A DNA stretch of 64,000 bases from CAUZIZ01 sp965218775 (GCA_965218775.1 CBDCLS010000006.1:2170001-2234000); one strand, 5' to 3'; positions 25,420 through 34,086 are shown, numbered from the stretch's first letter. Numbers and translations: made by a program. Notes: a model not told the origin generated them from the sequence alone.

Positions 25420-25690
25420 ATGACCAAAGCTGATCGCTGAAGTTGCCACGAATAGCGGGCTGACCAAACAAGAAGCTAAACTGGTGGTTCAGACAGTTCT
25501 CGACAGCATCGTAGAGGCGCTCACTTCCGGAGAGAAGGTGGAGCTCCGTGGTTTTGGTAGTTTTCATCACCGGGAAAGAAATCCCCGCCAGAGCCGCAAC
25601 CCAAAGACTGGCCAGAAGGTGCAGGTCCCTGCCAAGAAAGTCGCCTATTTTAGACCTGGCAAGGGGCTGAAAGAGCTGATCAATTCGTGA
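25420..25690 (+). pseudogene. HU/IHF-family DNA-binding protein gene with a 5-nt deletion near its start
   Basis: From 25436 the frame gives a good HU protein ('VVQTVLDSIVEALTSGEKVELRGFGSF', 'RNPKTGQKV', 'AYFRPGKGLKELI'). The first codons are in another frame: ATG at 25420 reads 'MTKAD' and then stops. Adding back 5 nt in GATC(TGATC) would give the normal 'MTKADLIAEVA' opening. The loss fits deletion between two GATC words. What remains is a 68-aa frame from a GTG at 25484 lacking the first helix and half of the second. HU normally dimerises and bends DNA. Confidence 0.75.
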
Positions 25691-25790
25691 TCGGCCCGCA
25701 CCCCTCCCGGCGACGAGATCACCATGGACGAAGTCGGGAAGGCTCCCATCCAAGTCGCAGGACAGATTGGAGTGGGTTGGATGGTCGGGG

Positions 25791-26238
25791 CTAAACGAGT
25801 CTGATTAGGACGTTGAACTCACGCCACATCCTCTCAATGATCATCGATTCGGCTGGCTCTTTGATTGACTCCTCAATTCGGCTTGTCGCCGTTTTGGTCA
25901 TGAAAAAGATAGTAGACGTAATCGAAGTCCCCAGTAAGGGTGTGCATGATGGATTGCCCAATCCCCTGTTTAACCGTAGACCCGTTTTCGTTCTGTTTGT
26001 ACTCGATTGCGATCAGGTAGGGATCGGTGATGATGAAATCAGGGTAATTCCGAGCGCCAAAAGTTTTTCTTCGTCCCTTTACATATTTCCCCTCTTGGCT
26101 TTCCCAATAGAAGGATCCGTTCGCCTTCTTGACCGCATCCTTATAACCCTGAGATGCAAAATGCTCTTCCAGGTATCGGATGATTAGAGGCCTGAGTTCG
26201 GTCTGGATGCGTATTCCGGACGAAACCGGCCACTGATT
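25791..26238 (-). pseudogene. PD-(D/E)XK restriction-type nuclease, frameshifted and 5'-truncated
   Basis: The frame contains 'TELRPLIIRYLEEHF', then 'NYPDFIIT...LIAIEYKQ', the PD and ExK halves of a PD-(D/E)XK nuclease site, and 'DFDYVYYLFHDQ'. It stops at 25873, but the next frame continues 'IEESIKEPAESMIIERMW' and 'FNVLIRLV' to a stop at 25791, the usual C-terminal pattern of such nucleases. A one-base shift near 25890 is therefore likely. Upstream of ~26238 the frame runs antisense through an XRE regulator remnant, so the true start is lost. Confidence 0.6.
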
Positions 26239-26239
26239 C

Positions 26240-26419
26240 CAGAGGAAAACGGCCACCTTCGGAGCCAGCAGCAACTCGCAGATGCCTGTGGGCTGGACAT
26301 CTCCTACATCGGCGGCATTGAGCGGGGGCAGAGGAATCCCACCTTGGGCGTCATGCATGGAGCGGCGTCGGTATTGAAGATCGAGCTTTCGGAGCTGTTG
26401 AAGAAGGCGCAGGTATGAC
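26240..26419 (+). pseudogene. XRE-family regulator, 3' part
   Basis: Reads 'RSQQQLADACGLDISYIGGIERGQRNPTL' and '..LKIELSELLKKAQV' then TGA: most of an XRE helix-turn-helix with its recognition helix. The first helix and the start are missing. It diverges from the nuclease remnant, and both lack their 5' ends at the same junction (~26240), so one deletion may have removed the shared promoter. The layout recalls controller proteins of restriction-modification systems; no methyltransferase is seen. Confidence 0.6.
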
Positions 26420-26622
26420 GCGCAACGCTATCTAGTTCACTTTGTCAGCTTCTTACCTGCTACACTTCTCACCGCTGGTGAGCCTGGCACCGGACGTCGA
26501 GCAGTCTCACATATCACTGACTCGAATGATGGGGTGGGGCGTATTGGCATTTGATTCTGGGCCTAGTGTTGGCTGCTCTATGCACGGTACTATGGACAAA
26601 ATAGCTTCTGTGGAGAAAAGCC

Positions 26623-27412
26623 ATGGCCCCCCCTAAGAAATGGTGGTGGCTTGTCCTTGTCGTCGTTCCTATCGTAGTGGCCCTCATTAGCTTGCTCAAA
26701 ACCGGTGGTGGTGGCGGTGATGTCTATAATGTCGCCGGGAACCAGTACACGGGCGATGTCGCCTTCAACCCCGTAACGGTTATCATCGAGCAAGCGCGGC
26801 GAATTCATGGGCAAGAGTTAACCAAAGAAGTGGAAGAGGTTCTACAGAAGGCATCGAACTCAGTCGGCACAGAGAAGTTTCCTGAAGCCGTCTCCCTACT
26901 TGAGTCCGTCGCCGATTCAATACCCGTCCCTGCGTTCTTCAATAATCTAGGCGCCGCTTATATGGCGACGGGCGAATTTGACAAAGCCAAGCTATACCTA
27001 GATAAGGCCGCCGCTGCAGGTCCAGACAAGAACGCTCAATTCAACCTTGCCCAACTACCCGAGTGTGGTTCACTTGTGGGGGCCAAAGGGAGCATGCCTT
27101 CTGGCGGTGATTCCTTCGAAGACGCCGAAGCAATCGCTCCTGGCTTATACATTCACAACGAGGGTTTGAGTATGGGTGTTCACAGTGTTCACAAGTACTT
27201 CAAAGTACGCTTAAAAGCCGGACGGACGCTGGTCAGTACTTTCCGGACTCCGAACAGACCTTCCTACGCGGGAGCTCGTATCTACGACAAGAATGGCGCT
27301 TTGTTGACCCAACAGGACACGAGAAAACGGAGAGCTTTTCTTCAGCATAGGTAATAGTCACGCGGGGGGCGGTAACGCCGCCGAGACGGTTTACCGGATC
27401 TGCATTTGGTAG
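26623..27412 (+). pseudogene. Membrane-anchored TPR protein with frameshift in its C-terminal domain
   Basis: Good start: GGAG 7 nt before ATG. One transmembrane segment ('WWWLVLVVVPIVVALISLL', aa ~7-25), a Gly stretch, then two TPR-like units ('FPEAVSLLESVADSIP', 'FFNNLGAAYMATGEFDKAKLYLDKAA'). A C-terminal beta domain begins near aa 180 ('APGLYIHNEGL'). The primary frame ends at 27354 with 'DTRKRRAFLQHR', but the neighbouring frame from ~27318 reads 'ENGELFFSIGNSHAGG' and 'AETVYRICIW' then stop (27412), which looks like the real end. A one-base change in the GAGAAAAC tract explains it. Confidence 0.65.
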
Positions 27413-27521
27413 GCGGTCGGATACTATTTTCCCCAGAATTTCACTCCCCAAGAATAAGTGTCGCGGAGCTCGTTTGGGGAGCTAGCTGTTCCAACTCCGA
27501 TCTAAATCTGACCGCGGAAAA

Positions 27522-28433
27522 TCACATCACAGTAACCTCGCGCCGCCCAAAATCGACCTCCTCGCCGTCCACCTGGTGCTTGCCTTCCGGCACCCCGCCG
27601 AATTTTTCCAGGTAGCGGTGGATATAGTCCCTCAGTGGTCGCACCTTCATGCCGATCGCCACTGCCGCGTTTCGATTTTTCGGCGGCGGAACATCCTTTA
27701 GCACCTCGTCGATGGCGGCTTCGATGTCGCGTTCGAATAGCTCGATCTGGCCTTCCCGACGCTCCCCCTCGGCGATCAGTGCCTCGATCAACTGCTGTAG
27801 CATTCCTGCCCCCCGCGCAATTTTGAAGTGGTCCAACAGTTGGCCGAGAGAGTACTCTTTGAAGCCCACCAATATGGGCTCGTCATACTCCTCGTCGCAG
27901 TAATGGATGATCTCCTCCTACGCGACGAGGAACTTCGACTTCTCCCCCCAGCTCGGAACCAAGCTGCCATACTCCTTCCCGAAAGCTGCCAACTGTGCGT
28001 CGCTTAGGCTGAGAAAATCCTTCCCGTAGTTCAGCTCCTGATCGTCGCCAAAGCGCGTCCAGCACAGGGCCAACATGTCAGCCCGCCAGCCCTTAAGACC
28101 GTCCACCGTCACACTTGCCAGCGAGCACTCCGGAATCGACTCATAGTTGCCGCGCTCAGACAGGACCTGCGCGGCTGTGCGCCAGGTCAGCGGTGCATCG
28201 CTCGTGGCAACCCGATGCGGCAGTTCCTCTTCCCCAGGCGTCTCCCACAGACCGTGCTCGGCGGTGTCCCAGCACTCGAAACCCTTGTCTTTGGCGATGA
28301 ACTGAATCCTCGCATGCCACTCCATCCCCATGCCACCGAAGGTGGTGAGGGTGAACTTCTTGCGGCGCTTTCGGGGCGTGGATTTCAGTGCGGATCGCTT
28401 GAAGTGCGATCCTAGATTGATGACCTTTCCCAT
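27522..28433 (-). pseudogene. Unknown protein gene interrupted by an in-frame TAG
   Basis: ATG at 28433 has GGAGGA 6 nt upstream. The frame encodes 171 residues ('GKVINLGSHFKRSALKSTP', 'WHARIQFIAKDKGFECWD'), meets TAG at 27918-27920, and continues in the same frame as 'EEIIHYCDEEYDEPILVGF' and a further ~120 residues to 27522. The continuity of frame and composition argues for one 303-codon gene with a nonsense codon. A GGAGGAG sequence just after the TAG could instead start a second protein, but no good start codon follows it at the right distance. The family is not recognised. Confidence 0.5.
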
Positions 28434-29036
28434 CTGCAATCCTCCCGTGGTGGCCGCCGTTGAGCGGACTCTGTTGCGCGCAATTTTTCGTGGTCTAAAG
28501 GCTGCTCGGGAAGGGTCCCTGTGGCGTGAGCAGCTACGAGTATTTTAGCAAGAAAGTTGGTGGAAAAGCGACTGGTTTGAATCCCGCACTGGGCGTGATC
28601 AGGATCACTTTCTGCTTTTCACGCCGCTCGTACAATGGATTTACCTCACCTTTTACGGAACCATCTAGGAAGTCCGGGGTGGTGACTTCCCTGGCTGCCC
28701 CGGAGACTAACGTACTACTTACTCTCTCTCTCCAAGGTTTCTTCTCCTCCCAACACCGAACGGGTGCGAGCAAGAGAGGTCCGCGTGTGACCCTTAGAGT
28801 AATTTTTCACACGGCTGCCGCTCGGGACCCAACTTGCCCAGGGGAACCGGTATGGCTGGCTGGAGAGGAAGCTGAAGGGGAGATGTCAAGTAAGAGGAAA
28901 TCGGGGCCCTTAAATAAATTAGGCTCTTTTGTTCTTATGGCTCTTGTGTGCGCGTGATCACCCAGGCTACAGGGATCGGTTGGATATAGTAAATGAGAGA
29001 CTTAGGAAATAGGTAAATCTGTCAGGAGCAAGGACA
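28434..29036. other. Intergenic region with a short leader-like frame
   Basis: About 600 bp. The only coding hint is 28883-28957 (+): a 24-residue peptide beginning 'MSSKRKSGPL' and ending 'GSFVLMALVCA'. It resembles the N-terminus of the glycine-rich protein that starts 80 bp further on ('MSKRQL...GFVIMTFAL') and may be a truncated relative. GAAGGGGAG touches its ATG. Nothing else is recognised. Confidence 0.35.
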
Positions 29037-29261
29037 ATGTCAAAGCGGCAATTAATGCAGCAATCAGCGACTCAAGAAACTAGAGGATTCGTCATTATGA
29101 CGTTTGCTCTGACGCTCGCGGCTGGAAGCAACCTTGTAGGTCGTCTCATCTCGATCACGGGATGTCTCGCTGGCGGCGGCGGCGGAGGGGGTGGAGCTCC
29201 CGCTCCCGGAGAAACCGGACCTTTCGGCGTCTCTCCGAAATTGGTGCAACCTCCGGCCTAG
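29037..29261 (+). CDS. Small glycine-rich protein with one hydrophobic segment
   Basis: 74 aa. AGGAGCAAGGACA directly precedes the ATG, a convincing ribosome site, and a hairpin terminator follows at 29326. The layout is a polar N-terminus ('SKRQLMQQSATQETRG'), a hydrophobic stretch ('FVIMTFALTLAAGS'), 'RLISITGCLAG', eight consecutive glycines, and a Pro-rich tail 'APAPGETGPFGVSPK'. It could be a single-pass membrane peptide, a secreted peptide, or the precursor of a modified peptide. No modification enzyme is nearby. Function unknown. Confidence 0.6.
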   Translation: MSKRQLMQQSATQETRGFVIMTFALTLAAGSNLVGRLISITGCLAGGGGGGGGAPAPGETGPFGVSPKLVQPPA

Positions 29262-29325
29262 CCACTGAGGAAGCAAGGCGCCCGGGCCTTATGTTGTATT
29301 TCAACACCAATCTGGGCGCTACCCT

Positions 29326-29358
29326 AAAGAGCAGGTATACAACACCTGCTCTTTTTTA
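29326..29358 (+). terminator. Bidirectional intrinsic terminator
   Basis: Stem AAAGAGCAGGT / ACCTGCTCTTT (11 bp) with a 7-nt loop and a T6 run to the right. It separates the converging glycine-rich protein gene and the small gene on the other strand, and the A-tract on its left side lets it serve both. Confidence 0.85.
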
Positions 29359-29565
29359 TTGCTCTGAGAACGCTGCGGGATCAGGGTCTCTCTTTTGAAA
29401 GCCGTCCTCGTCTAACTCGGTCTCATCAATTTCAAGACCGGTTGCAACGATGGGCTGACCGCGGACCCTGGCAATTGCCGCGAGGGTAGCTGGGCGCTTC
29501 GATCGGACATTCTGATCTTGGATGATGTTGTATTGCTGGAAGAAATAGACCGTTACCTTCTTCAA
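29356..29565 (-). CDS. Small conserved-looking protein of unknown function
   Basis: 69 aa from a TTG start with GGAG 7 nt upstream. Begins 'KKVTVYFFQQYNIIQDQNVRS' and continues 'RPATLAAIARVRGQPIV', 'ATGLEIDETELDEDGFQ'. The strand-helix-strand pattern and codon use look like a true gene. Similar short proteins opening with 'V.VY.F..YD' and an 'RPATLEAI' segment are common as orphans in soil bacteria (from memory of such sequences, not a search). It converges on the terminator at 29326. Confidence 0.55.
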   Translation of the reverse strand: MKKVTVYFFQQYNIIQDQNVRSKRPATLAAIARVRGQPIVATGLEIDETELDEDGFQKRDPDPAAFSEQ

Positions 29566-29856
29566 TTAAAGCTCCGCTTGGGTTCTGGGCGCACTCGCTT
29601 CGGGCAGAGGAATGTTGCGCGCTGGGTGTGCCATCTTAAGACTATCGTACTTATCTTCAGGAAAATCAAGAGGGCTGAGAAGTCAGAGACTCCCCGATCG
29701 GAGAGTAGGGAGGTGAAGTGTTGTTTCTTAAAGGACACAGCCAGATGAGTCCGCCAAAAACGACGGGCTGATCGTGGAACAGAAGGTTTTCCCCAGGCCT
29801 TGCCGCGGTAGCGCTGCCGTCTGCTCTACGTGGTGATGTAGAAGGAGAGTCAAACA
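29566..29856. other. Intergenic region
   Basis: About 290 bp between divergent small genes. A short hairpin CTCCCCGATC / GATCGGAGAG-like sequence is at ~29690-29706. No gene supported. Confidence 0.3.
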
Positions 29857-30168
29857 GTGTCAGCTTTGGCGCGCTCTCCACTCACTTTGGGTTGGGAAAG
29901 ACGCGAAATAGGCTTCTGCTCTGATTCACACATGTTTGATAACCGAGGAAGTGGACAGAATCCAGCGCGAATCATGTGCGATGGGACTGCCGGACAGAAC
30001 CAGCAACAGTTCCCTGACGAAGCACCAACTAGAATCACGCTGGATCGAGTTTTTACGGACCACCGGGTAGGAAGTTGGCTTTGGGGCAGCTGGTCGGCGA
30101 TTATCCTACTCACTGCAGCTGGACTCCCTGCAGGTGTTATCCTAGAGAAAGTTCTGAACTCGTCGTAG
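29857..30168 (+). CDS. Small protein with C-terminal transmembrane segment
   Basis: 103 aa from GTG at 29857 with GAAGGAG 9 nt upstream. A polar N-terminal two thirds is followed by 'RVGSWLWGSWSAIILLTAAGLPAGVILEKVLNSS', one membrane helix with a short tail, as in tail-anchored small proteins. No family recognised. It belongs to the cluster of small standalone proteins in this part of the window. Confidence 0.45.
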   Translation: MSALARSPLTLGWERREIGFCSDSHMFDNRGSGQNPARIMCDGTAGQNQQQFPDEAPTRITLDRVFTDHRVGSWLWGSWSAIILLTAAGLPAGVILEKVLNSS

Positions 30169-30246
30169 TCGACGCGACCTTGGAGTTGAAGGGTAAGAAT
30201 CCCCTGAGGAGCCCCCGAGAACCTGATCCAATTAGAATGTTACGCC

Positions 30247-30318
30247 GCCGGATCGTTGACCCGCCCCCGCACGCCTGGCTTATAGGCAGACGTTCTACCA
30301 GTTAACTGAGTGATAAAT
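30247..30318 (-). tRNA. Degenerate tRNA-like sequence (tRNA-Ile(TAT)-like remnant)
   Basis: On the minus strand a D-arm-like 'CTCAGTTAACTGGTAGAAC', an anticodon-arm-like 'CTGCCTATAAGCCAGG' and a T-arm-like 'GGGTCAACGATCC' appear in the right order. The anticodon loop has the wrong length, the D-stem mispairs and the acceptor ends do not pair. It reads as a decayed tRNA, possibly phage-borne, and is not expected to function. Confidence 0.35.
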
Positions 30319-30332
30319 CGAGACTTATACCG

Positions 30333-30487
30333 AATTGGAACGCCTGGTCCCAAAGCAGAAGGCGGGGGTCGGGCTAAATGCCTTTGAAATAAGACTTTTC
30401 TTTTCAAGGGGTTGCGGCGACCCTGTTGAAACTTGTTGAAGTCTGTTGTTTCAGGAGGCTCTCAACAGCTACAAAATTGACTACAGT
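30333..30487 (+). repeat. ~145-bp dispersed repeat, copy A (fused to a TolB-gene 3' scrap)
   Basis: 30348-30487 matches 34468-34613 (shared words 'CCCAAAGCAG', 'GGGCTAAAT', 'TAAGACTTTTCTTTTCAA', 'CAACAGCTACA'). Immediately before it, 'GAATTGGAACGCCTGGTCCC' matches the last codons ('ELERLVP') of the TolB-type gene at 32086-34086, so copy A is attached to the end of a lost relative. Confidence 0.7.
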
Positions 30488-30656
30488 TGCGTTTTTCGCC
30501 GTTGCTCGGGGCCATTGGTATTAGAGGTTTCTGAGAGGGCATCGTGCTCTCTGGTGTTTCCTGACAAACTCGGTAGAGAAGCACGATAACATTCAAAACA
30601 TCGGCAACTTTGATCCTGGTCGAATCCACCATAAAGATCGCTGGATCGCTGCATCC

Positions 30657-31793
30657 TCACTCAATTTCATAAATATTCCCGTTCCCAGGAGGTCCCAGGT
30701 CGACAGCCGGAGGGAAGACAGAGTCCCCATCCTCTACGATGACCGTCGAGGCGAAAACAAACGGCGGAACCGGATCAGGAGAAAGAATAGGAAAGAGTTT
30801 CTGGAAGGTGACATTCGCATCAGACACAAAGTTACTGGAGTAAATGTTGTCTTTGACCTCTAGGGAAAGGGATCGCTCCGCCGTGTTGTCATCACCATCG
30901 ACTACTGGCTGGACCCTGATTCCGAACACATTGAATTGGAACGTATTGCTCCTCGCCACGACTTCTACCGTCGTGGAAGCGTCGGGGTTGATATTGCTGT
31001 CCTGGCCAAGCAGGAGTAACCCAAATAAGGAAAAACCCGTGATCCTACTGTCCTTGATCTCACCGGTCAATTCGCCCGGCCCGTTATCCCCAGGAGGAAA
31101 CTCCCACAGGCCTAGAAAGCACACGCCAGCCCAAAACCAGTTCGCCAGGTCTACCTTTCTCACCTTCACATTGCCATCGGCCGTTGGGTTGATCCCGACG
31201 AATCCTCCGTCAAGGGCTGTAATGTTTCGGAATTCAACATTCGCTTTCCGACTCCAACCGGCCGTGTCGATTTCGCCCCGCACCAAAATGTTGCGAAAGA
31301 CGATGTCGTCATAGAAATCATCGTCTTCGGCCTTCGCGCTGAAGGCGCTAGCCAATGGGACGACGGGAAAGTCACCCCTGTCCACGACAACATTGCGAAC
31401 TTGGTTGTTGCTGCCGCGAAGCTCGACAATGTCCTCAGGCTGCGGGTTGGCACTGCCGAGCGGCCGATCCATCGTAATCAACACCTCGTTATCGAATCCG
31501 GTCAAGAAGCCGTCTCCATCAAACAACGGCTTGGCGTCACCCCGGAGGATCACCCCATCTCTCTCGATCAGGATGGGGCCAGTGTAGGTCCCTGGTTTCA
31601 CGAGGACCGTGCCCCTGCCCACGGGAAGGAGTGCGATTCCGTCCTGAATCGTTTGCACTGGTGCCGATGCCGATCCGTCCCCGCCCGCCGGAGCGGAAGC
31701 ATCGACATGGACCTTTTTGGCTCGCAGCGTCGAGTTCAGCGAAAAGAAAACCAGAAAGAAACTCATTAAGGCAATAAGCGTCCGATTCATCAT
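30657..31793 (-). CDS. Secreted right-handed parallel beta-helix protein
   Basis: 378 aa. Signal peptide 'LIALMSFFLVFFSLNS'. Then 'KVHVDASAPAGGDGSASAPVQTIQDGIALL', the standard opening of DUF1565/parallel beta-helix proteins, followed by 'GTVLVKPGTYTGPILIERDGVILRG' and many short strands ('VRNVVVDRGDF', 'IVFRNILVRG', 'VEFRNITALDGG'). Such helices bind or cleave polysaccharides; no lyase site could be assigned. TAAGGAGCGTGG precedes the tandem ATG start. Its leader contains a palindrome at 31816-31841. It is divergent from the HTH-TolB gene. Confidence 0.85.
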   Translation of the reverse strand: MMNRTLIALMSFFLVFFSLNSTLRAKKVHVDASAPAGGDGSASAPVQTIQDGIALLPVGRGTVLVKPGTYTGPILIERDGVILRGDAKPLFDGDGFLTGFDNEVLITMDRPLGSANPQPEDIVELRGSNNQVRNVVVDRGDFPVVPLASAFSAKAEDDDFYDDIVFRNILVRGEIDTAGWSRKANVEFRNITALDGGFVGINPTADGNVKVRKVDLANWFWAGVCFLGLWEFPPGDNGPGELTGEIKDSRITGFSLFGLLLLGQDSNINPDASTTVEVVARSNTFQFNVFGIRVQPVVDGDDNTAERSLSLEVKDNIYSSNFVSDANVTFQKLFPILSPDPVPPFVFASTVIVEDGDSVFPPAVDLGPPGNGNIYEIE

Positions 31794-31815
31794 CCACGCT
31801 CCTTATCCCCATTAC

Positions 31816-31841
31816 TTGAGATCGATCTAGCTCGATCTCAA
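31816..31841. promoter_or_regulatory. Perfect palindrome in the divergent promoter region
   Basis: TTGAGATCGA / TCGATCTCAA arms around a 6-nt centre, 23 bp upstream of the beta-helix gene and 245 bp from the HTH-TolB start. The symmetry suits a dimeric regulator or an mRNA hairpin in the 5' leader; it could be a site for the neighbouring HTH protein, which is inference. Confidence 0.45.
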
Positions 31842-32085
31842 TTCTTCTGCTCGACCTAGTTAGTACCCCATCGCCTATCGTCGAAGACTGAGGTACCTCG
31901 TCCAGGCAACGACTCGTTCAGACAAGGTCTGTGGTAAATCTCTGAAGTTGTCTATCCCAGGTCGGCGATTTCCACAACAGACTTCAGGGGCCATCAGGGG
32001 CCAATAGCAGCCAGTTGTCGAAATTGGCTGTCTTGGGCTAGAATCAGGGGCAGTTTCCCCTTTTTTCTGGCTGGAACAAACGGCC

Positions 32086-34086
32086 ATGAACGACAGACTC
32101 GAATCCTGGAAGGAAATCGCGGTCTACCTGGGGCGAGGCGTGCGTACCGTCCGGCGCTGGGAAAGGCGTGAAGGCCTGCCCGTCCGGCGCCATTTTCACG
32201 GGCAGCGCGCGACCGTCTTCGCGTTTCCATCCGAGATCGACGCCTGGCTGGCCGACCGAGGCTCTAAAGTCGCTGAGAACTGGCGGCTTGGCTCATTTGC
32301 CTCTCTACTCAGGAACAGGAAGTTGCTGGGCGGGACCGCCATCACCGCGGGGTTGTTTTTGCTGATCGGGTCACCGGCCCGGATGAAACCGGATTGGTTT
32401 TCTTCGCGCGTCTCAGCACCGCAGCCCCTCACGAAGCTTTCCATAACCCTGCCGGCGACCACGGTCTTAAAGCGCACCGGCACCATTGGCCTCGCCATCT
32501 CACCCGATGGAAGGGGCATCGTTTATGTGGGTGAGAAAGGTAGGTCGAGCCAACTCTACCTGCGTCGCCTCGATGAGGCCGAGGCCCAGCCAATCCTGGG
32601 CACCGAGGGCGCCGCCGCCGGGTTGCATTTCTTCTCTCCCGATGGCCAGTCTCTAGGTTTTTATGCCGATGGGAAACTCAAGAGGGTTTCTCTCGACGGA
32701 GGTCCTCAGGTCACGGTGTGCGCCGCCGGGTCTCGGTGGCGTGGGGGGAGCTGGAATTCTCTGGATATGATGGTCTTCTCCGCCTACCCCAACCGCAGCT
32801 CCCGTAGTGCCAACCTGTACCGAGTTTCCGCCGCAGGAGGCCAGCCGGAGACCCTGGCCACGCCCGACTCCGAAAAGAGTGAAAGGGACTATTCCTCTCC
32901 CAAGTTCCTGCCCGGCGGAAAAGCGCTGTTGTTCGACGTGACGCGACAGGGGAAGCCTGTCCAGATCAGAGTGCTGTCGCTGGAGACGGGAGAACAAAAG
33001 GTGGTGGTGGACGATGGCTTCAATGCCTACTACGCGCCCACGGGCCATCTGGTCTATCAGCGGCGGAGCACCCTGCTGGCCGCACCGTTTGATCTGGGCA
33101 GGCTCGAAATGACTGGCAACGCCGTTCCCATCCTGAAGGGCATCAGGCGCTTTGACTACGCCCTTGCCGTGGACGGAACGCTCGTTTATGTTCCCGGCGG
33201 AGGGCCAACATTCTCCCTGGTGTGGGTAGATCGAGAGGGAAGAGAACAGCTGTTCACGGAAGAGAAACGAAATTATTTCCACCCGCGAATCTCGCCGGAT
33301 GGAAAGCAGGTAGCAATCAAGGTTCTTGAAGACCAGAGCACTCAGATATGGATTTATAATTTCGAAGGTGATTCGTTCCGGCTCTTGAGGGATGAAGGAA
33401 CCTGGAGGAGCGCGCCTGTGTGGACGCCGGATGGTCAGTGGATTACCTTTGCCTCTTCCCGCAAGGTGGACGGTTCGTTCGATCTGTACCGAAAACGGGT
33501 CGATGGGAGCTCTCGTCTCGAGCACCTCGCCACAAGGCAATTCCCCTCGTTCCCCTTTTCGTGGTCACCTGATGGGAAGGCACTGGTCTTGGAAGAGGAT
33601 CCGTCCGGAAACTTGGATATTTCGCTTCTGTTGGACGAGGAAGGCGCGACACCTCGACCCTTCCTCAGTTCGCCAAAACGCGAATGGGGTCCTCGATTCT
33701 CGCCCGATGGTCGGTGGATTGCCTATTTTTCCGATGAGACAGGCTCCCGCAACCTGTACGTTTGCGCTTATCCGAAAACGGAGGACAGGTGGCTGGTCCT
33801 GGGTCACCAAGACCAGCGACGCCCCAGGGTTGTTTGGTCGCCGGATGGAAGCGAGCTTTTCCATTACGACAACGGGCAAATGATGGCGGTGTCGGTTCAG
33901 ATGCAGCCGCACTTCAAGGCTTCCAAGCCCAGGGTCTTGTTTGAAGGATTGTACCGTGGAACCTTTGACATCTCCCCTGACGGGCAGCGTTTCTTGATGG
34001 TCAAGGAGGTAGAACAGAGCCCGATTCACGTCGTTCTCAACTGGTTTGAAGAACTGGAACGCCTGGTCCCCTTGGACGACCTTTGA
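32086..34086 (+). CDS. HTH domain - transmembrane - TolB-like beta-propeller protein
   Basis: 666 aa. Residues 1-60 form a helix-turn-helix ('WKEIAVYLGRGVRTVRRWERREGLPVRRH', 'FAFPSEIDAWLADRG'), one membrane helix follows ('LGGTAITAGLFLLIGSPA', aa ~83-100), then a long propeller with PD40 repeats ('ISPDGRGIVYVGE', 'FFSPDGQSLGFYADG', 'WSPDGKALVLEED', 'FSPDGRWIAYFSDE', 'ISPDGQRFLMVKE'). This three-part layout is widespread in Acidobacteria. It suggests a membrane-bound regulator that senses outside through its propeller and binds DNA inside; no target is known. Two broken 3' ends of similar genes are in the window (30333, 62345). Confidence 0.88.
   Translation: MNDRLESWKEIAVYLGRGVRTVRRWERREGLPVRRHFHGQRATVFAFPSEIDAWLADRGSKVAENWRLGSFASLLRNRKLLGGTAITAGLFLLIGSPARMKPDWFSSRVSAPQPLTKLSITLPATTVLKRTGTIGLAISPDGRGIVYVGEKGRSSQLYLRRLDEAEAQPILGTEGAAAGLHFFSPDGQSLGFYADGKLKRVSLDGGPQVTVCAAGSRWRGGSWNSLDMMVFSAYPNRSSRSANLYRVSAAGGQPETLATPDSEKSERDYSSPKFLPGGKALLFDVTRQGKPVQIRVLSLETGEQKVVVDDGFNAYYAPTGHLVYQRRSTLLAAPFDLGRLEMTGNAVPILKGIRRFDYALAVDGTLVYVPGGGPTFSLVWVDREGREQLFTEEKRNYFHPRISPDGKQVAIKVLEDQSTQIWIYNFEGDSFRLLRDEGTWRSAPVWTPDGQWITFASSRKVDGSFDLYRKRVDGSSRLEHLATRQFPSFPFSWSPDGKALVLEEDPSGNLDISLLLDEEGATPRPFLSSPKREWGPRFSPDGRWIAYFSDETGSRNLYVCAYPKTEDRWLVLGHQDQRRPRVVWSPDGSELFHYDNGQMMAVSVQMQPHFKASKPRVLFEGLYRGTFDISPDGQRFLMVKEVEQSPIHVVLNWFEELERLVPLDDL

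Noticed and set aside
25420..25440. UGA in the HU gene as a second selenocysteine site
   Set aside because: Frame after the TGA is wrong for HU; a 5-nt deletion explains it and HU has no Cys/Sec at that place.
27918..27920. TAG as a pyrrolysine codon
   Set aside because: Nothing links this gene to methylamine metabolism and no supporting element was seen; nonsense mutation is simpler.
32653..33540. 295-codon - strand frame
   Set aside because: Antisense to the HTH-TolB propeller gene.
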